This document shows positions 1 to 9,197 of a stretch of 64,000 nucleotides of DNA, piece after piece. The translations under genes were made by a program, and so were the position numbers. How positions within the stretch are numbered: position 1 is the stretch's first letter; each line of letters opens with the position of its first letter. The stretch covers positions 1,192,501 through 1,256,500 of the forward strand of contig NZ_CP036275.1 of NCBI RefSeq assembly GCF_007747795.1, in the 5' to 3' direction. This DNA is from Maioricimonas rarisocia. GTDB taxonomy: Bacteria > Planctomycetota > Planctomycetia > Planctomycetales > Planctomycetaceae. The notes beneath the pieces are model-generated. The model did not search any database, was not told where the DNA came from, and saw only the letters and a list, made by a program, of their open reading frames with translations.

Positions 1-1563
1 GGGAATGTCCCGGGGATGTTCGCGAAGTGACGGGACGTGCAGTTCGATCACCTGCAGGCGGAAGTACAGGTCGGCCCGGAATGTTCCCTCGCGAACGGCC
101 TCCTCGAGATCCCGGTTGGTGGCCGTGACGACACGGACGTCGACCGTGATCGGTTTTCCGCCGCCGACCCGTTCGAAGGCCTGACCTTCGAGGACACGGA
201 GGAACTTGGCCTGGATCTCCGGGCTCATTTCCCCGATTTCGTCGAGGAACAAGGTTCCTTCGGTCGCCTGTTCGAACTTGCCGGCCTTCTGACCGGCAGC
301 TCCGGTGAAGGCTCCTTTCTCGTGGCCGAACAGCTCGCTCTCCAGCAGGCTTTCGGTCAGAGCCGCACAGTTGACGCAGACGAACGGTCCATCCTTGCGG
401 GGGCTGTTGAAGTGGACGGCCCGTGCCACGAGTTCCTTGCCGACGCCTGACTCTCCGCGGATGAGGACGGTGGCGTCGGTGCGGGCGACACGTGCGACTG
501 CATGCCGGACCTTGTCGAGCGAAGGACTGGTGCCGACCAGTTCGGTTTCGACCTCGAGCTGTTCGTTCAGCTCGCGGACATGGTTTTCGACCTTCGAGAG
601 ATCCTGGGCGAGTCGGGCCTGCGTCTGCAGGGCCTGCAGGTTCCCCGACATCTGGTCTGCCACGGCCAGCGTCACTTCGAGCTGCTCGGTGGTCAGCGGG
701 CTCCGGGGATCGGTCGAATACAGATGGATCAAGCCGAGGATCGCGTCGCCATGCCGAATCGGAGCACAGATCGCGCTGTCGGCGGCGAGCTCGTGCAGGC
801 TCTTGCGCTCGGCGAGGTGCGTCTGTTCGGCAATATCGTGGGCGAGGACGGCTTCCCGTTCGGCGAGTACAAGTCGGGACAGGTACTCGGAGACCGCGAC
901 ATCCGGTCGGTCCTCGGGAGCTCGCAGTGCGACAACCTCCAGGTCTTCGACGGCCGGGGCGGGGGAATCTGTCGGAAGCAGCAGGACGGCAACGACACTG
1001 GCGGACGTTCCGGCGGAAAGCCCATCGAGGACGCAGTCGGCGAGCGTGTTGATATCGGTGGCCGCGTTCATGCGGCGGGCCATGCGGAACAGTTCGGCCG
1101 CATCGTGTGCGGCGGCCGGCTCGTGATTGCCGGAGGGCGAGTCGAACTGGGTGCCGGATTTGCGATCGATGATCGTAAACGGCATTCCCCCCGCGCTGAC
1201 CGGCGCGCTGGACGAGTCGTCGGGGCGTTCGTGCGAGAAGACGAGGGTGCAGTTTCCGACGGCAATGACTTCGCCGGGGCGGAGCGACCAGTCGTTCTCG
1301 ATCTTCCGGCCGTCGACAGTGACGCCGTTTCGGCTTTCGAGATCCCGCACGAGCCACTGTCCCTGCTGGAAGAACAGTTCGCAGTGCTGGCGTGAGCATT
1401 TGGCGTCGGGGATGACGACCCGATTGGACGAGGCGCGGCCGACGGTGTATCGCTGCTCCGGATCGAGAGGAATGACGGAGAGCCGTGCCGCCCCCTTCTG
1501 AACGATCAGGTAAACATCCTGGCCGGTAACGGCTGGCCGGGTCGGGGATTCGTTAGGCTCCAT
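1..1563 (-). CDS. FHA-GAF-sigma54 enhancer-binding regulator (C-terminus beyond window)
   Basis: The first 521 residues are visible, starting at the ATG at 1563-1561 (MEPNESPT). An FHA domain comes first (about residues 25-95; the phosphothreonine-binding signature appears as [16 protein letters not shown] and LESRNGVTV). A GAF-like sensor region follows at about 140-310. The AAA+ domain starts near 345, with Walker A GESGVGKE at 370-377, the sigma54-contacting GAFTGA loop at 417-422 and Walker [11 protein letters not shown] just after. GAFTGA is diagnostic for activators that remodel sigma54-RNA polymerase. The Fis-type DNA-binding domain expected at the C-terminus lies outside the window. 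FHA in place of a receiver domain suggests control by Ser/Thr phosphorylation. That is an inference; no kinase gene is nearby. Confidence 0.93.
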   Translation of the reverse strand, partial: MEPNESPTRPAVTGQDVYLIVQKGAARLSVIPLDPEQRYTVGRASSNRVVIPDAKCSRQHCELFFQQGQWLVRDLESRNGVTVDGRKIENDWSLRPGEVIAVGNCTLVFSHERPDDSSSAPVSAGGMPFTIIDRKSGTQFDSPSGNHEPAAAHDAAELFRMARRMNAATDINTLADCVLDGLSAGTSASVVAVLLLPTDSPAPAVEDLEVVALRAPEDRPDVAVSEYLSRLVLAEREAVLAHDIAEQTHLAERKSLHELAADSAICAPIRHGDAILGLIHLYSTDPRSPLTTEQLEVTLAVADQMSGNLQALQTQARLAQDLSKVENHVRELNEQLEVETELVGTSPSLDKVRHAVARVARTDATVLIRGESGVGKELVARAVHFNSPRKDGPFVCVNCAALTESLLESELFGHEKGAFTGAAGQKAGKFEQATEGTLFLDEIGEMSPEIQAKFLRVLEGQAFERVGGGKPITVDVRVVTATNRDLEEAVREGTFRADLYFRLQVIELHVPSLREHPRDIP

Positions 1564-2226
1564 ATCGTCCTCATCGACCGAGGAGTGTGACGTGAGGATC
1601 GACGTCGATCGCACGCCGTCGTTCTGCAGATTGTTTTCAAACATGATGCGAGACGACAGTCACTGGCCTGCCCGCATTGGCAATCGTACGTTTCAACAAC
1701 TGATGCGTCTCCAGCAACGCTACGTTGTGCAGGCGAGCAAGTGCGGGGCAATCCTTACTCGTGCGGTTCTGTCAGAAGCAGCTTGTGTGCCGGAGGTGTG
1801 CAGAATGCATGCACGTCATCCTGTTTCAAACCGCCTCACCCGGGGTTGTGTCGTAAGCCTCACGCTGGTAGCGTGTTGCGTCGGGCATTTCGAACGGTGC
1901 TTCGACAGGACGGGCGCGGCACCCGCTTCGACCGACGGGACGACTGGGCTGCCTCCGGGCGGCTCTCGCAATCGAGATGCGGCGTGTCAGAGCGATGCGT
2001 TGTGCAGCACTGCGTGATGCGTTCGTGAGCAGCTGCCGAGGACGGGGGCAGAAACCCGGCGCCTGATCGCGTGGAATATGCCGGTTCTGAGGCCCGGCGG
2101 CGGGTTATTTGAATGCGGCATCCCGTTTGCGTAAGATTCCTTCCGTTCATCCCGTTGATACCGTGCCGTCAACCGGGGCTTCCATTTTCTGCCGGCTGGA
2201 TTTCATTGCACCCCCGTGGCACGGAC

Positions 2227-2256
2227 AGGCCCACGTCTGATCTCAGGCGTGGGCCT
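2227..2256. terminator. GC-rich hairpin, 9-bp stem
   Basis: AGGCCCACG pairs with CGTGGGCCT around a 12-base loop. No clean T-run follows on either strand, so it may be a weak terminator or an RNA stabiliser downstream of the thioredoxin-like gene. Confidence 0.35.
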
Positions 2257-2289
2257 ATGTTGTTGGTAGACAGGGATCTGCGCAGCAGG

Positions 2290-2317
2290 AAGCCCCGGCT
2301 CGGCTGAACCGGGGCTT
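2290..2317 (-). terminator. Hairpin downstream of the thioredoxin-like gene
   Basis: AAGCCCCGG and CCGGGGCTT form a 9-bp stem 80 bases beyond the stop of the minus-strand thioredoxin-like gene. The flanking T content is poor, so termination here would be weak or factor-assisted. Confidence 0.4.
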
Positions 2318-2395
2318 AATGTGTTCCTGCAATCCGGCCAGCTGGCGATTCCGTCTCACAGAGAATCGCAAGCGGCAATTGTCTCGGCGAAGAGC

Positions 2396-2872
2396 CTACT
2401 CGGCCGTCACGTTCGCGGCAGTCGGAGCGACGCCGGTGTGCAGTCGACGGGCCGAGACCAGCTTGGAGTAGTAAGGAGCGGTCTTCTGGTAGCCCTCGAT
2501 CCGTCCCAGCAGATCCGCGTTCGGGCTGAGCACGACGCTGCAGGGAAGGCCCCGAACCTCGAGGATGTCGAGGGCTTCCTTGTCCTTGTCAGCGTCGAGA
2601 TGGACGGGGACAAACTCGGCGTTGACGTATTTGACCATCTGGGGGTTCGCCAGGGTCTCACGCTCGAGCTTCTTGCAGTAACCGCACCAGTCGGCACCGA
2701 AGACGATCAGCATCGGCTTGTTCTCGCGCACGGCCGTCTCGTGGGCCTTGCGGAGGTCCGTCTGCCACGTAATCCCGGTTCCTTCGGGAGCCGCAGCCGA
2801 CAGTGCCGAGACAGCCGTCCCGACCAGAAGGGTGACCGCAAGCAGGGCGGCCAGTCTTTTTGGACGCAACAT
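2396..2872 (-). CDS. Exported thioredoxin-family protein
   Basis: The chosen start (ATG at 2872, MLRPKRLAALL) has the ribosome-binding site GAGGAGAA directly upstream, unlike an earlier Met in the same frame. The protein has 158 residues. Residues 1-27 are a signal peptide or N-terminal anchor. A thioredoxin fold follows, with the redox motif CGYC at 63-66 inside GADWCGYCKKLE. That resembles DsbD C-terminal or thioredoxin_7-type domains that work in the periplasm, with two Cys available for disulfide exchange. The likely cis-Pro lies in RGLPCSVV. It stands alone, with hairpins downstream. Role inferred: thiol-disulfide exchange or reduction of exported proteins; the substrate is unknown. Confidence 0.85.
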   Translation of the reverse strand: MLRPKRLAALLAVTLLVGTAVSALSAAAPEGTGITWQTDLRKAHETAVRENKPMLIVFGADWCGYCKKLERETLANPQMVKYVNAEFVPVHLDADKDKEALDILEVRGLPCSVVLSPNADLLGRIEGYQKTAPYYSKLVSARRLHTGVAPTAANVTAE

Positions 2873-3106
2873 TAAGTGTTCTCCTCGAAAACGACAGTCT
2901 GATCTCCTGAGCGGCGCGGCCGACAAACAGCGCAGAAGCGTTGCGTCCCTGTTGCTTTCAGGTTGCTTCGCTTCGATCTGCTGCATTTGACTTATCGGAG
3001 TCGGGCGCGACGCGTCTGTGTGAGATTCGTCACGATTGCTTCGGAAAGCCGCGGCGATGGGGGCAGCGGCGCGAAACCGAGCAGGGCAGGGGGAATGGGT
3101 GGGCGC

Positions 3107-3148
3107 AAAAAGAAAGCCCCACCCGGAGCGAATGCTCCCGGGCGGGGC
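3107..3148 (-). terminator. Intrinsic terminator of the Gld-type ABC operon
   Basis: Read on the minus strand, a GC-rich hairpin (GCCCCGCCC... pairing with ...GGGTGGGGC, 3148-3116) is followed by TTTCTTTTT at 3115-3107. It lies about 55 bases past the stop of the DUF4340 gene, the expected position for ending this three-gene unit. Confidence 0.85.
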
Positions 3149-3201
3149 AGTGTCGTCATTTGGGCAATCCGTTGCGGCAGCCGGTCAGGCTGCGGGAAGT
3201 A

Positions 3202-5208
3202 TCACGATTCGTCCTCCGGCTCAGTGGCCGGCTCCGGGGAATCACTGGCCTCGGGCTCAGGTGTTGCCGGTTCCTCGTCGCTCGAGGCGGGCTCCTCCTG
3301 CACTGGCGATTCGTCGGGCTTCGCTTCGTCCGACTCTGGCTCTTCCGTCTCGGCCGGCTTCGAGTCCGAATCGGGCTGCGGGCTGTCGGCAGGTTTCTCT
3401 TCCGGTTTCTCCGGAGCGTCCTTGTCGTCGGCCGAATCGCTTGCCGGCGGGTCCGGAGCCGACTCGTTGCGGGTCGCCGGTTCGGTCGTCATCGCAGGAC
3501 CGCCCGGGAAGGCCGGCGTCGCGGGAGTGTTGGCCGCTTCAGCCTCTTCCGGCTCGGCCGGCTCGACGAGATCCTCCCGTTTGACGCTGAGGTCTTCGAA
3601 GAGGTCGGCGGAGATCACGTAGTACCAGTCGGCGAACCGGTCATTCAGTTCCTTGACGCGGTCCCGGCCTTCCTCGAGCTTTCGCTCGTATTCGGCCTGC
3701 GCCGATTCGTACGCCTTCAGATCCTGTTCGTATTTCTGCTTTGCGGCCTCGTACTCGGCTTGGGGATCCGGCTTGGCGTCTTCGGCCTCATCTGCGTTCC
3801 CGTCGGTGTCGCCGGCATCGGTTTCCGACTCTGCCTCGTCGGCGTCGGCGTCGGCGTTCTCCTCTTCGGCCGATGCCTCCACGTCGCTGTCGGACGAGGC
3901 CTGCTCATCCGGCTTCCCGGTTTCGTCGTCGCTGCCGGCGTCTACGGGGGGCGTTGGCTCGGTCGGCTTTTGCGGTTCCGGGCCGATGAGGCTCTTGTCG
4001 AAGTGGACGGTGATGAAGACGTAGCGGCTCTTGTTCAGGCCACTCTCTTCGTCTTCGGCCTCTTCTTCCTGGCCGTCAGCCGCCTCGTCGGCGTCCTCGT
4101 TTTCTTCTTTGGCGGAAGCGTCTTCGGTGTCGTCTTCCTTCGATGCGTCCTTGCCGTCTTCCTTGCCAATCTCGATTTCGACATCGGAGCCGGTGAACAG
4201 CGAACCAAACCGCATGTTGTAGAGGACGCCGTCGTTGGTCCCGACGCGGAACTCACCCTCGTCCGAGACGAGGCCGAGTTGCGGGTGGAAGTAGAAGCCG
4301 CGGGCTGCCAGGTCGCTCTCTGTGAGCAGGTCGAGGGCGATGCCTTCGTTCTTCTTCAGGTCGGCACTCAGGCCGGCCGGCTTGGGACGGACGCCGACGA
4401 TCTTCATGTCGTCCAGAGCGGTCAGCATCGTGTTGACGACGCTGGTCTTGAGTTGTTCCGTCGACTCTTCGAGGCCTTCGAGCGTCCACGATCCGGTCGG
4501 AGTGGGACGCTTGACCGTGTTGACTTCCGTCTTCTCGATGACGCCGCGGGACTCGTCGACCGTGTACCGGTCGGCGACCATCTCGACGACGTTGTTCCGT
4601 TCGAGCTGCAGCAGGTCTGCTTCGATCCAGTCGGCAAAGCGGGTGGAGATCTCGATGTCCAGATCGGCCAGGTAGGTGCGATCTTCGTCGGCCCGGCGGA
4701 CGTAGTAGGTATTCTCGGCGTCCTCTTTCTTCTCGCCGATGATGTAGTCGACGAGAACGGTGTCCCCTTCGAGCAGAGTGATGCGATCACCTTTCCCCTG
4801 GGGGCCGGACGTCGAATCGTCCAGCGGATCGACGACGCCAAGGCGACGGTGATCGTCTTTCGACGTGCTGACCAGGGCCCCCCGTTCGATGCCGACGACC
4901 GAGGTGGCGGTGCGGGCGAGCTGCTCTTCGCCGTCCGCGGGATAGTTGTGGTGCGAGGGGATCCGCCACAGTCCGTTTTTGAACTCGACGTCGAAGACGT
5001 CGGCGCGTCCCTTTTCGGTGGAATAAGTGGCGACGCGGAGGGCGGTCGCCTTGGTCGGTTCGGCGAACTCGGGGAAGAATTCGGTGCCGACGTCGCTGAA
5101 CTCGGCCAGTTGCGGCGGGCGCGTGAACACGTGGGTCACTGCGGCGGCCGCCACCGAGACCACGGCGACGCAGACGAAGGCGATCGTGCGAGTGGTCTGA
5201 TTGATCAT
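3202..5208 (-). CDS. DUF4340-domain membrane-anchored protein
   Basis: 668 residues. An N-terminal transmembrane segment (about 8-28) anchors a region matching the DUF4340 pattern, the repeated beta-rich module found next to GldG-type ABC components (for example VDPLDDSTSG and SWTLEGLEE). From about residue 320 the protein becomes very rich in Glu, Asp, Ala and Pro. Acidic stretches surround a short Tyr/Lys/Gln-rich helical segment (QAEYEAAKQKYEQDLK), and the tail after about 560 looks disordered. It is the last gene of the unit, after the ATPase and the GldF-GldG fusion. DUF4340 proteins accompany such exporters widely, but the substrate is not known. The acidic insertions make it longer than the core family. 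Confidence 0.8.
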   Translation of the reverse strand: MINQTTRTIAFVCVAVVSVAAAAVTHVFTRPPQLAEFSDVGTEFFPEFAEPTKATALRVATYSTEKGRADVFDVEFKNGLWRIPSHHNYPADGEEQLARTATSVVGIERGALVSTSKDDHRRLGVVDPLDDSTSGPQGKGDRITLLEGDTVLVDYIIGEKKEDAENTYYVRRADEDRTYLADLDIEISTRFADWIEADLLQLERNNVVEMVADRYTVDESRGVIEKTEVNTVKRPTPTGSWTLEGLEESTEQLKTSVVNTMLTALDDMKIVGVRPKPAGLSADLKKNEGIALDLLTESDLAARGFYFHPQLGLVSDEGEFRVGTNDGVLYNMRFGSLFTGSDVEIEIGKEDGKDASKEDDTEDASAKEENEDADEAADGQEEEAEDEESGLNKSRYVFITVHFDKSLIGPEPQKPTEPTPPVDAGSDDETGKPDEQASSDSDVEASAEEENADADADEAESETDAGDTDGNADEAEDAKPDPQAEYEAAKQKYEQDLKAYESAQAEYERKLEEGRDRVKELNDRFADWYYVISADLFEDLSVKREDLVEPAEPEEAEAANTPATPAFPGGPAMTTEPATRNESAPDPPASDSADDKDAPEKPEEKPADSPQPDSDSKPAETEEPESDEAKPDESPVQEEPASSDEEPATPEPEASDSPEPATEPEDES

Positions 5209-5310
5209 CGGTATATCCTCGGGAGGTCAGTCCCCCGGCGCTGCTGCGCCGTGTTGTCTGTCTGTCGACGTTTTCTCGACCGCTGGCCGGGCTGGTGGGC
5301 CCGACGACCG

Positions 5311-7989
5311 TCACTTCTTGACCAGCCGTTCCTGCGAGATCCCGCTCTGTTCGTTCATCAGTCGCAGACTGAGAACGATCACGCCGAGCAGGATGGCGGG
5401 GATCGGAGGCAGGAAGACGGCGTACCGCCAGATGCGGTTTTCGATCTTGCGGATTTCGCGCTGGGTGTCGGCACGCAGCAGGCGGATCTCTTCGTTCTTG
5501 GCACGCTCGATTTCCCGCTGTTCGTCGTCGAAGCGGGTCTGTTCTTCCCGTTCGGCGACGCGAATCAGCTGCTGCTGGGCCCGTGGGTCGAGCGAGGTAT
5601 CGTTGCGGATGTCATCGACACGTTTCTGGAGACGGGCCCGGGCGGCTTCGAGACGCTCCTGGGCTTCTGCCTCGGCCGCCTGGATCTGCTCGTTAAGCCG
5701 TTCCTTGAATCGATCCTTCTGCCGCTCGACCCGTTCGAGCGTCCGCAGTGTCGAACGCCGCTTGCGGAGCTCGATGAACTGCTCGTTGCCGGCGAGTGTG
5801 TCGACGGCATTGAGGACGAACGTGACGTTGTCGATGTTCAGGTCGAGGATCCGGGACTCCTGGATGCGGAAGAACTGGTCGGAGACCAGGTCGGTATCCG
5901 CCACGAACACGACGTTCAGTTTCATGTCCGCGTCCTCTTTCGACCGGATGTGGGCCGCGAGAACATGTGCGTCCTGATCGGGAACGCGGGGCGGGTTCTC
6001 TTCGATCTGCAGTCCGAACAGCGGCATCTGCGTGGTGACCTGATCCCAGTCGAGCAGGCCGGACAGCCGGGTTCCCGTACGCAGCAGCGGAATGAATTCC
6101 AGGTCGCTGTTGGAGCGGGGACGGATGCTGCCGGGGAACCAGGCGAGCAGTTCCTGCAGGCCACTGGTGATCGGGCTGTCGGGGTTGAACGCGGCGGGGT
6201 TGCCGCTCTTGGGCGTGATGAAGACCAGCTCGGCCCGAAAGACATCGCTGTACTGCGGGTGCGGGTTGTACTGGTCGAAGATGACGAAGTCGGTGCCTGG
6301 CGGGCCGGCATCGGCGGCTCCGTAACGTTCCCAGGCCGATTCGAGAAGGTTCATCAACTGCGTCAGGCGACCGCCATCTGCTTTCTGTTCGGCCGGAGCC
6401 TGCATCCCCATCGGTCCGCCGGGACGCGGCTTCTCGCGAAGCGGCGCGAACTGGAATCCGCGGCCACCGCCGAAGACGGGCAGAGGGTCGTCGAAGATCA
6501 GGACCGGCTTTCCCTGGCGGATGTAATCCAGGAAGTTGGCCATCTGCTCCTGCGTCAGAGACGAGGGGAGGACGGCGATGAGGACGTCCAGATCTTCGTC
6601 TTCGATCGGACTGTCCGGCGAGATTTCCTTGACGTCGTACTGCTTCTCCAGTTCGCTGACGATCCGCCACTCGGGCATGGACCGGAAGCTCTGCTGGTCG
6701 AAGCCGCCGGTGACGCGAGCGTCGGTCGCCAGGATGCCGACGGTCGGCCGTTCGGCGTTGGAGACGGTTCCGACGGAGCGGGTCAGCTCGTATTCGACCG
6801 AGGTTCCGACATCGAAGAAGGGGATGACGACTTCGTCGAAGCCGCTGGTGACCACGGCACCGAGGTAGATGTTTTCGACCGTGATGCGGCCGTCCCGTTC
6901 GGACTGGACTTCGCGGGCCTCGATACCCCACTTGGCGGCTTCGTCCGCTTCTTCGCTGAACGGTTCGACGTCAACCTGACGGACCTGGACCCGCGAGCCA
7001 CCTTCACGATCGAACTGCCGCAGCAGTCCGACCAGTTTCTTGCGGACCGGCAGGTATTCCTGGGGGACTTCCGGGCTGACGTATGCCTGGATCGTGACCG
7101 GCTTTTCGGCGGGGATGGAATCGAGAGTTTCGGTGGTGGTCGATGAGAGCGAGAAGAGCTGCTCGCTGGTCATGTCGATGCGGCCACCCGCCTTGGCGGC
7201 CATGAAGTTCACACTGATCAGCGTCGCGGCCAGGCAGACGACTCGCAGGACGAACTGCCAGCCGAGGCGATTTCCGTCCGGTCCGCCACCCCAGTGCCGG
7301 CGACCAATCAGCACGGCGTTGAGGTACAGCATGAACAGCGTCAGCGAGACGAAGTACAGCAGTCCGCTGATCGGGACGGTTCCGAGGGCGAAATCGCGGA
7401 ACTGCTCCTGCACGGTGAGCGCCCGCAGCCAGTCAGGCAGGTTGGGAATTTCGCCGAGCAGGATCGGGATTGAACAGATGGCCGCTCCCAGCACAAAGGC
7501 GACCGTGGCGCTACTGGTGAGGACCGAAGCGAACATGCCGGCGCTGACGAGGGCGGCTCCAGCGATCCAGTAGCCAAGATAGGTGGTGGCGATCAGTCCC
7601 CAGTCGGGGTTGCCGATGAAGGTGAGGACCATCGCGTGCGTGACCGAAAAGAGCAGGGCGACGGTGTAGACGCCGAGCACGGCGAGGTACTTGCCGATGA
7701 GGATCTCTGCATCGGTCGCAGGCAGAGTGAACAGCAGTTCGTCGGTGCCGAGCTTCTTCTCGTCTGACCAGACCGTCATCGTGATGGCGGGAACGATGAA
7801 CAGCAGCAGGAGCGGAAACTGCTCGCTGAGCTGGTCGAGGGTGGCCATATTGTCGGCGAAAAACTGCGAGTTGAAGGCGAGAAACGCTCCCGCCACAACA
7901 AACACGACAATGAACAGATAGCCGAGAACGCCCGAGAAGTAGCTCGCGACGTTTCTCTGCAGGACTGCAAGAATGACGTGGCTGCGCAT
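5311..7989 (-). CDS. GldF-GldG fusion: ABC-2 permease plus auxiliary GldG-like domain
   Basis: 892 residues. About 1-240 form an ABC-2 permease with six hydrophobic segments (first about 20-42, last GLLYFVSLTLFMLYLNAV). A further membrane span near 255-275 then leads into a long extracytoplasmic region that matches GldG/IFT52-like auxiliary proteins (SSTTTETLDSI near its start, TVGILATDARV in the middle). A charged coiled coil (about 760-850) and a final helix (YAVFLPPIPAILLGVIVLSL) close the protein. In Bacteroidetes GldF and GldG are separate gliding-motility components; here they form one chain. The gene sits between the ATPase and DUF4340 genes on the same strand. Role inferred: membrane part of an envelope exporter. 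Confidence 0.85.
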   Translation of the reverse strand: MRSHVILAVLQRNVASYFSGVLGYLFIVVFVVAGAFLAFNSQFFADNMATLDQLSEQFPLLLLFIVPAITMTVWSDEKKLGTDELLFTLPATDAEILIGKYLAVLGVYTVALLFSVTHAMVLTFIGNPDWGLIATTYLGYWIAGAALVSAGMFASVLTSSATVAFVLGAAICSIPILLGEIPNLPDWLRALTVQEQFRDFALGTVPISGLLYFVSLTLFMLYLNAVLIGRRHWGGGPDGNRLGWQFVLRVVCLAATLISVNFMAAKAGGRIDMTSEQLFSLSSTTTETLDSIPAEKPVTIQAYVSPEVPQEYLPVRKKLVGLLRQFDREGGSRVQVRQVDVEPFSEEADEAAKWGIEAREVQSERDGRITVENIYLGAVVTSGFDEVVIPFFDVGTSVEYELTRSVGTVSNAERPTVGILATDARVTGGFDQQSFRSMPEWRIVSELEKQYDVKEISPDSPIEDEDLDVLIAVLPSSLTQEQMANFLDYIRQGKPVLIFDDPLPVFGGGRGFQFAPLREKPRPGGPMGMQAPAEQKADGGRLTQLMNLLESAWERYGAADAGPPGTDFVIFDQYNPHPQYSDVFRAELVFITPKSGNPAAFNPDSPITSGLQELLAWFPGSIRPRSNSDLEFIPLLRTGTRLSGLLDWDQVTTQMPLFGLQIEENPPRVPDQDAHVLAAHIRSKEDADMKLNVVFVADTDLVSDQFFRIQESRILDLNIDNVTFVLNAVDTLAGNEQFIELRKRRSTLRTLERVERQKDRFKERLNEQIQAAEAEAQERLEAARARLQKRVDDIRNDTSLDPRAQQQLIRVAEREEQTRFDDEQREIERAKNEEIRLLRADTQREIRKIENRIWRYAVFLPPIPAILLGVIVLSLRLMNEQSGISQERLVKK

Positions 7990-8053
7990 GATCCAGTTGC
8001 CGTTGTTCTCTGGTCGTTACGGGTGAGACGGTTCCAGCCGGGCGGCGGGCCGG

Positions 8054-8800
8054 TCAGGCCGCGGAGGGGCCGCCGGTCAGATTGCGGAAGTGGGCTTCCA
8101 TGTCGTGCTCGTCGCCTTCCATCTCCTGGACCGACCCATCGAGGATGAGCTGTCCCTGGTTGATCAGGATGACGCGACTGCAGACCGCCTTCACCTCGGT
8201 CAGAATGTGCGTGGAGAGCAGGACCGTCTTGGTTTCACCGAGACTCCGAATCAGTTCGCGGACCTGGAAGGTCTGATTGGGATCCAGTCCGCTGGTCGGT
8301 TCGTCGAGAATCAGCACGTCGGGGTCGTGCAGCAGGGCCTGGGCCATGCCGACCCGCTGGCGGTAACCGCGGGAGAGTTTTCCGATCGCCTTCCCCCAGA
8401 CGTCCTTGAGGGAGCACTTTTCCGCCACGAAGTCGAGGCGGTCGTGGAGCGAGGAGGATTTCATCCCGCGGGCGTGGCCGAGGTATTTCAGCAGCGACTG
8501 CGGGGTCATTTCCAGGTACAGGGGGCCATTCTCGGGGAGGTAGCCGACGAGCCGGCTGGCCGCGATCCGTTCGGTGGCGACGTTGTGGCCTCCGATGCGG
8601 GCTTCCCCTTCACTGGGGGCCAGAAAGCCGGTCAGCAGCTTCATCGTGGTCGACTTGCCGGCACCGTTCGGGCCGAGAAAGGCAGCCACCTGGCCACTGG
8701 GAACCGTAAAAGAGATGTCTCTTGTGGCGGCAAACGGGCCGTAGAACTTGCTCAGCCCGATCGCTTCGATCATGGGCGAGCCAGACGCTTGGTCGATCAT
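8054..8800 (-). CDS. ABC transporter ATP-binding protein (GldA/CcmA-like)
   Basis: 248 residues with a complete nucleotide-binding domain: Walker A GPNGAGKST at 43-51, signature LSRGYRQ at 142-148, Walker B plus D-loop ILDEPTSGLD at 164-173 and a switch His in LLSTHIL. This subclass powers ABC-2 exporters. It ends 64 bases before the GldF-GldG fusion and is the first gene of the unit. Met10 is an alternative start close to the first beta strand. Confidence 0.93.
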   Translation of the reverse strand: MIDQASGSPMIEAIGLSKFYGPFAATRDISFTVPSGQVAAFLGPNGAGKSTTMKLLTGFLAPSEGEARIGGHNVATERIAASRLVGYLPENGPLYLEMTPQSLLKYLGHARGMKSSSLHDRLDFVAEKCSLKDVWGKAIGKLSRGYRQRVGMAQALLHDPDVLILDEPTSGLDPNQTFQVRELIRSLGETKTVLLSTHILTEVKAVCSRVILINQGQLILDGSVQEMEGDEHDMEAHFRNLTGGPSAA

Positions 8801-9197
8801 CGGCGAAACGTCCTCATTCAGTCAGACGGAGGAGGGTTGGCCCGGCACCGATGCGTCGGAGCCAGACGGTCTCCCGCGGATCGGCACTCTCAATCTCGGA
8901 TCGTTCGCGTCGCGGTGGTGCTGCAGTCTGCCATTCGGGCAGCGGCAGCCATTGCGTTGCGGGCAGCGGTTCACTGTTCCGCTGGTCGCTCACAACGGAC
9001 CGCGCGTAAACCGAGCGATCACGATGTCATATCACTGGCAACTTAAGCGAAGCATGTGCCAGTTGGTCAGAATTCTCAAGCCTTGCCGGTTCTCGAACTT
9101 GCGCAAACTTTGGGAAAGTGGGGCTGCCACTCGCAGCAGATGCGCGGCCGGCACGGCGGCGGGGCCCTGCCAGTCTGGCAGGGCCCGGGGCCGATGG
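8801..9197. other. Intergenic region upstream of the ABC operon
   Basis: No convincing coding frame. It should carry the minus-strand promoter of the ABC unit, although no strong -35/-10 pair stands out. The terminator hairpin of the neighbouring SurA/PpiD-like gene is at its right end. Confidence 0.5.
9162..9186 (-). terminator. Perfect hairpin just past the SurA/PpiD-like gene
   Basis: GGGCCCTGCC and GGCAGGGCCC form a 10-bp perfect stem around AGTCT, starting 12 bases after the stop codon. No T-tract follows, so it may act as a terminator with assistance or as a 3' stabiliser. Confidence 0.5.

Larger units (their letters stand above)
1564..2395. other. Intergenic region without a convincing gene
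   Basis: Open frames here lack codon bias, start signals and recognisable protein features. A perfect 14-base palindrome (GATCGACGTCGATC) lies at 1597-1610, just upstream of the sigma54-activator start, and could be an operator. Two GC-rich hairpins lie at 2227-2256 and 2290-2317. I see nothing else. Confidence 0.5.

Noticed and set aside
2941-7146. A 1401-codon open frame on the plus strand
   Set aside because: It is the reverse shadow of the DUF4340 and GldF-GldG genes, which have recognisable domains. Its protein is an Arg/Val/Leu/Asp-rich sequence without any domain, as expected from antisense reading of GC-rich codons.
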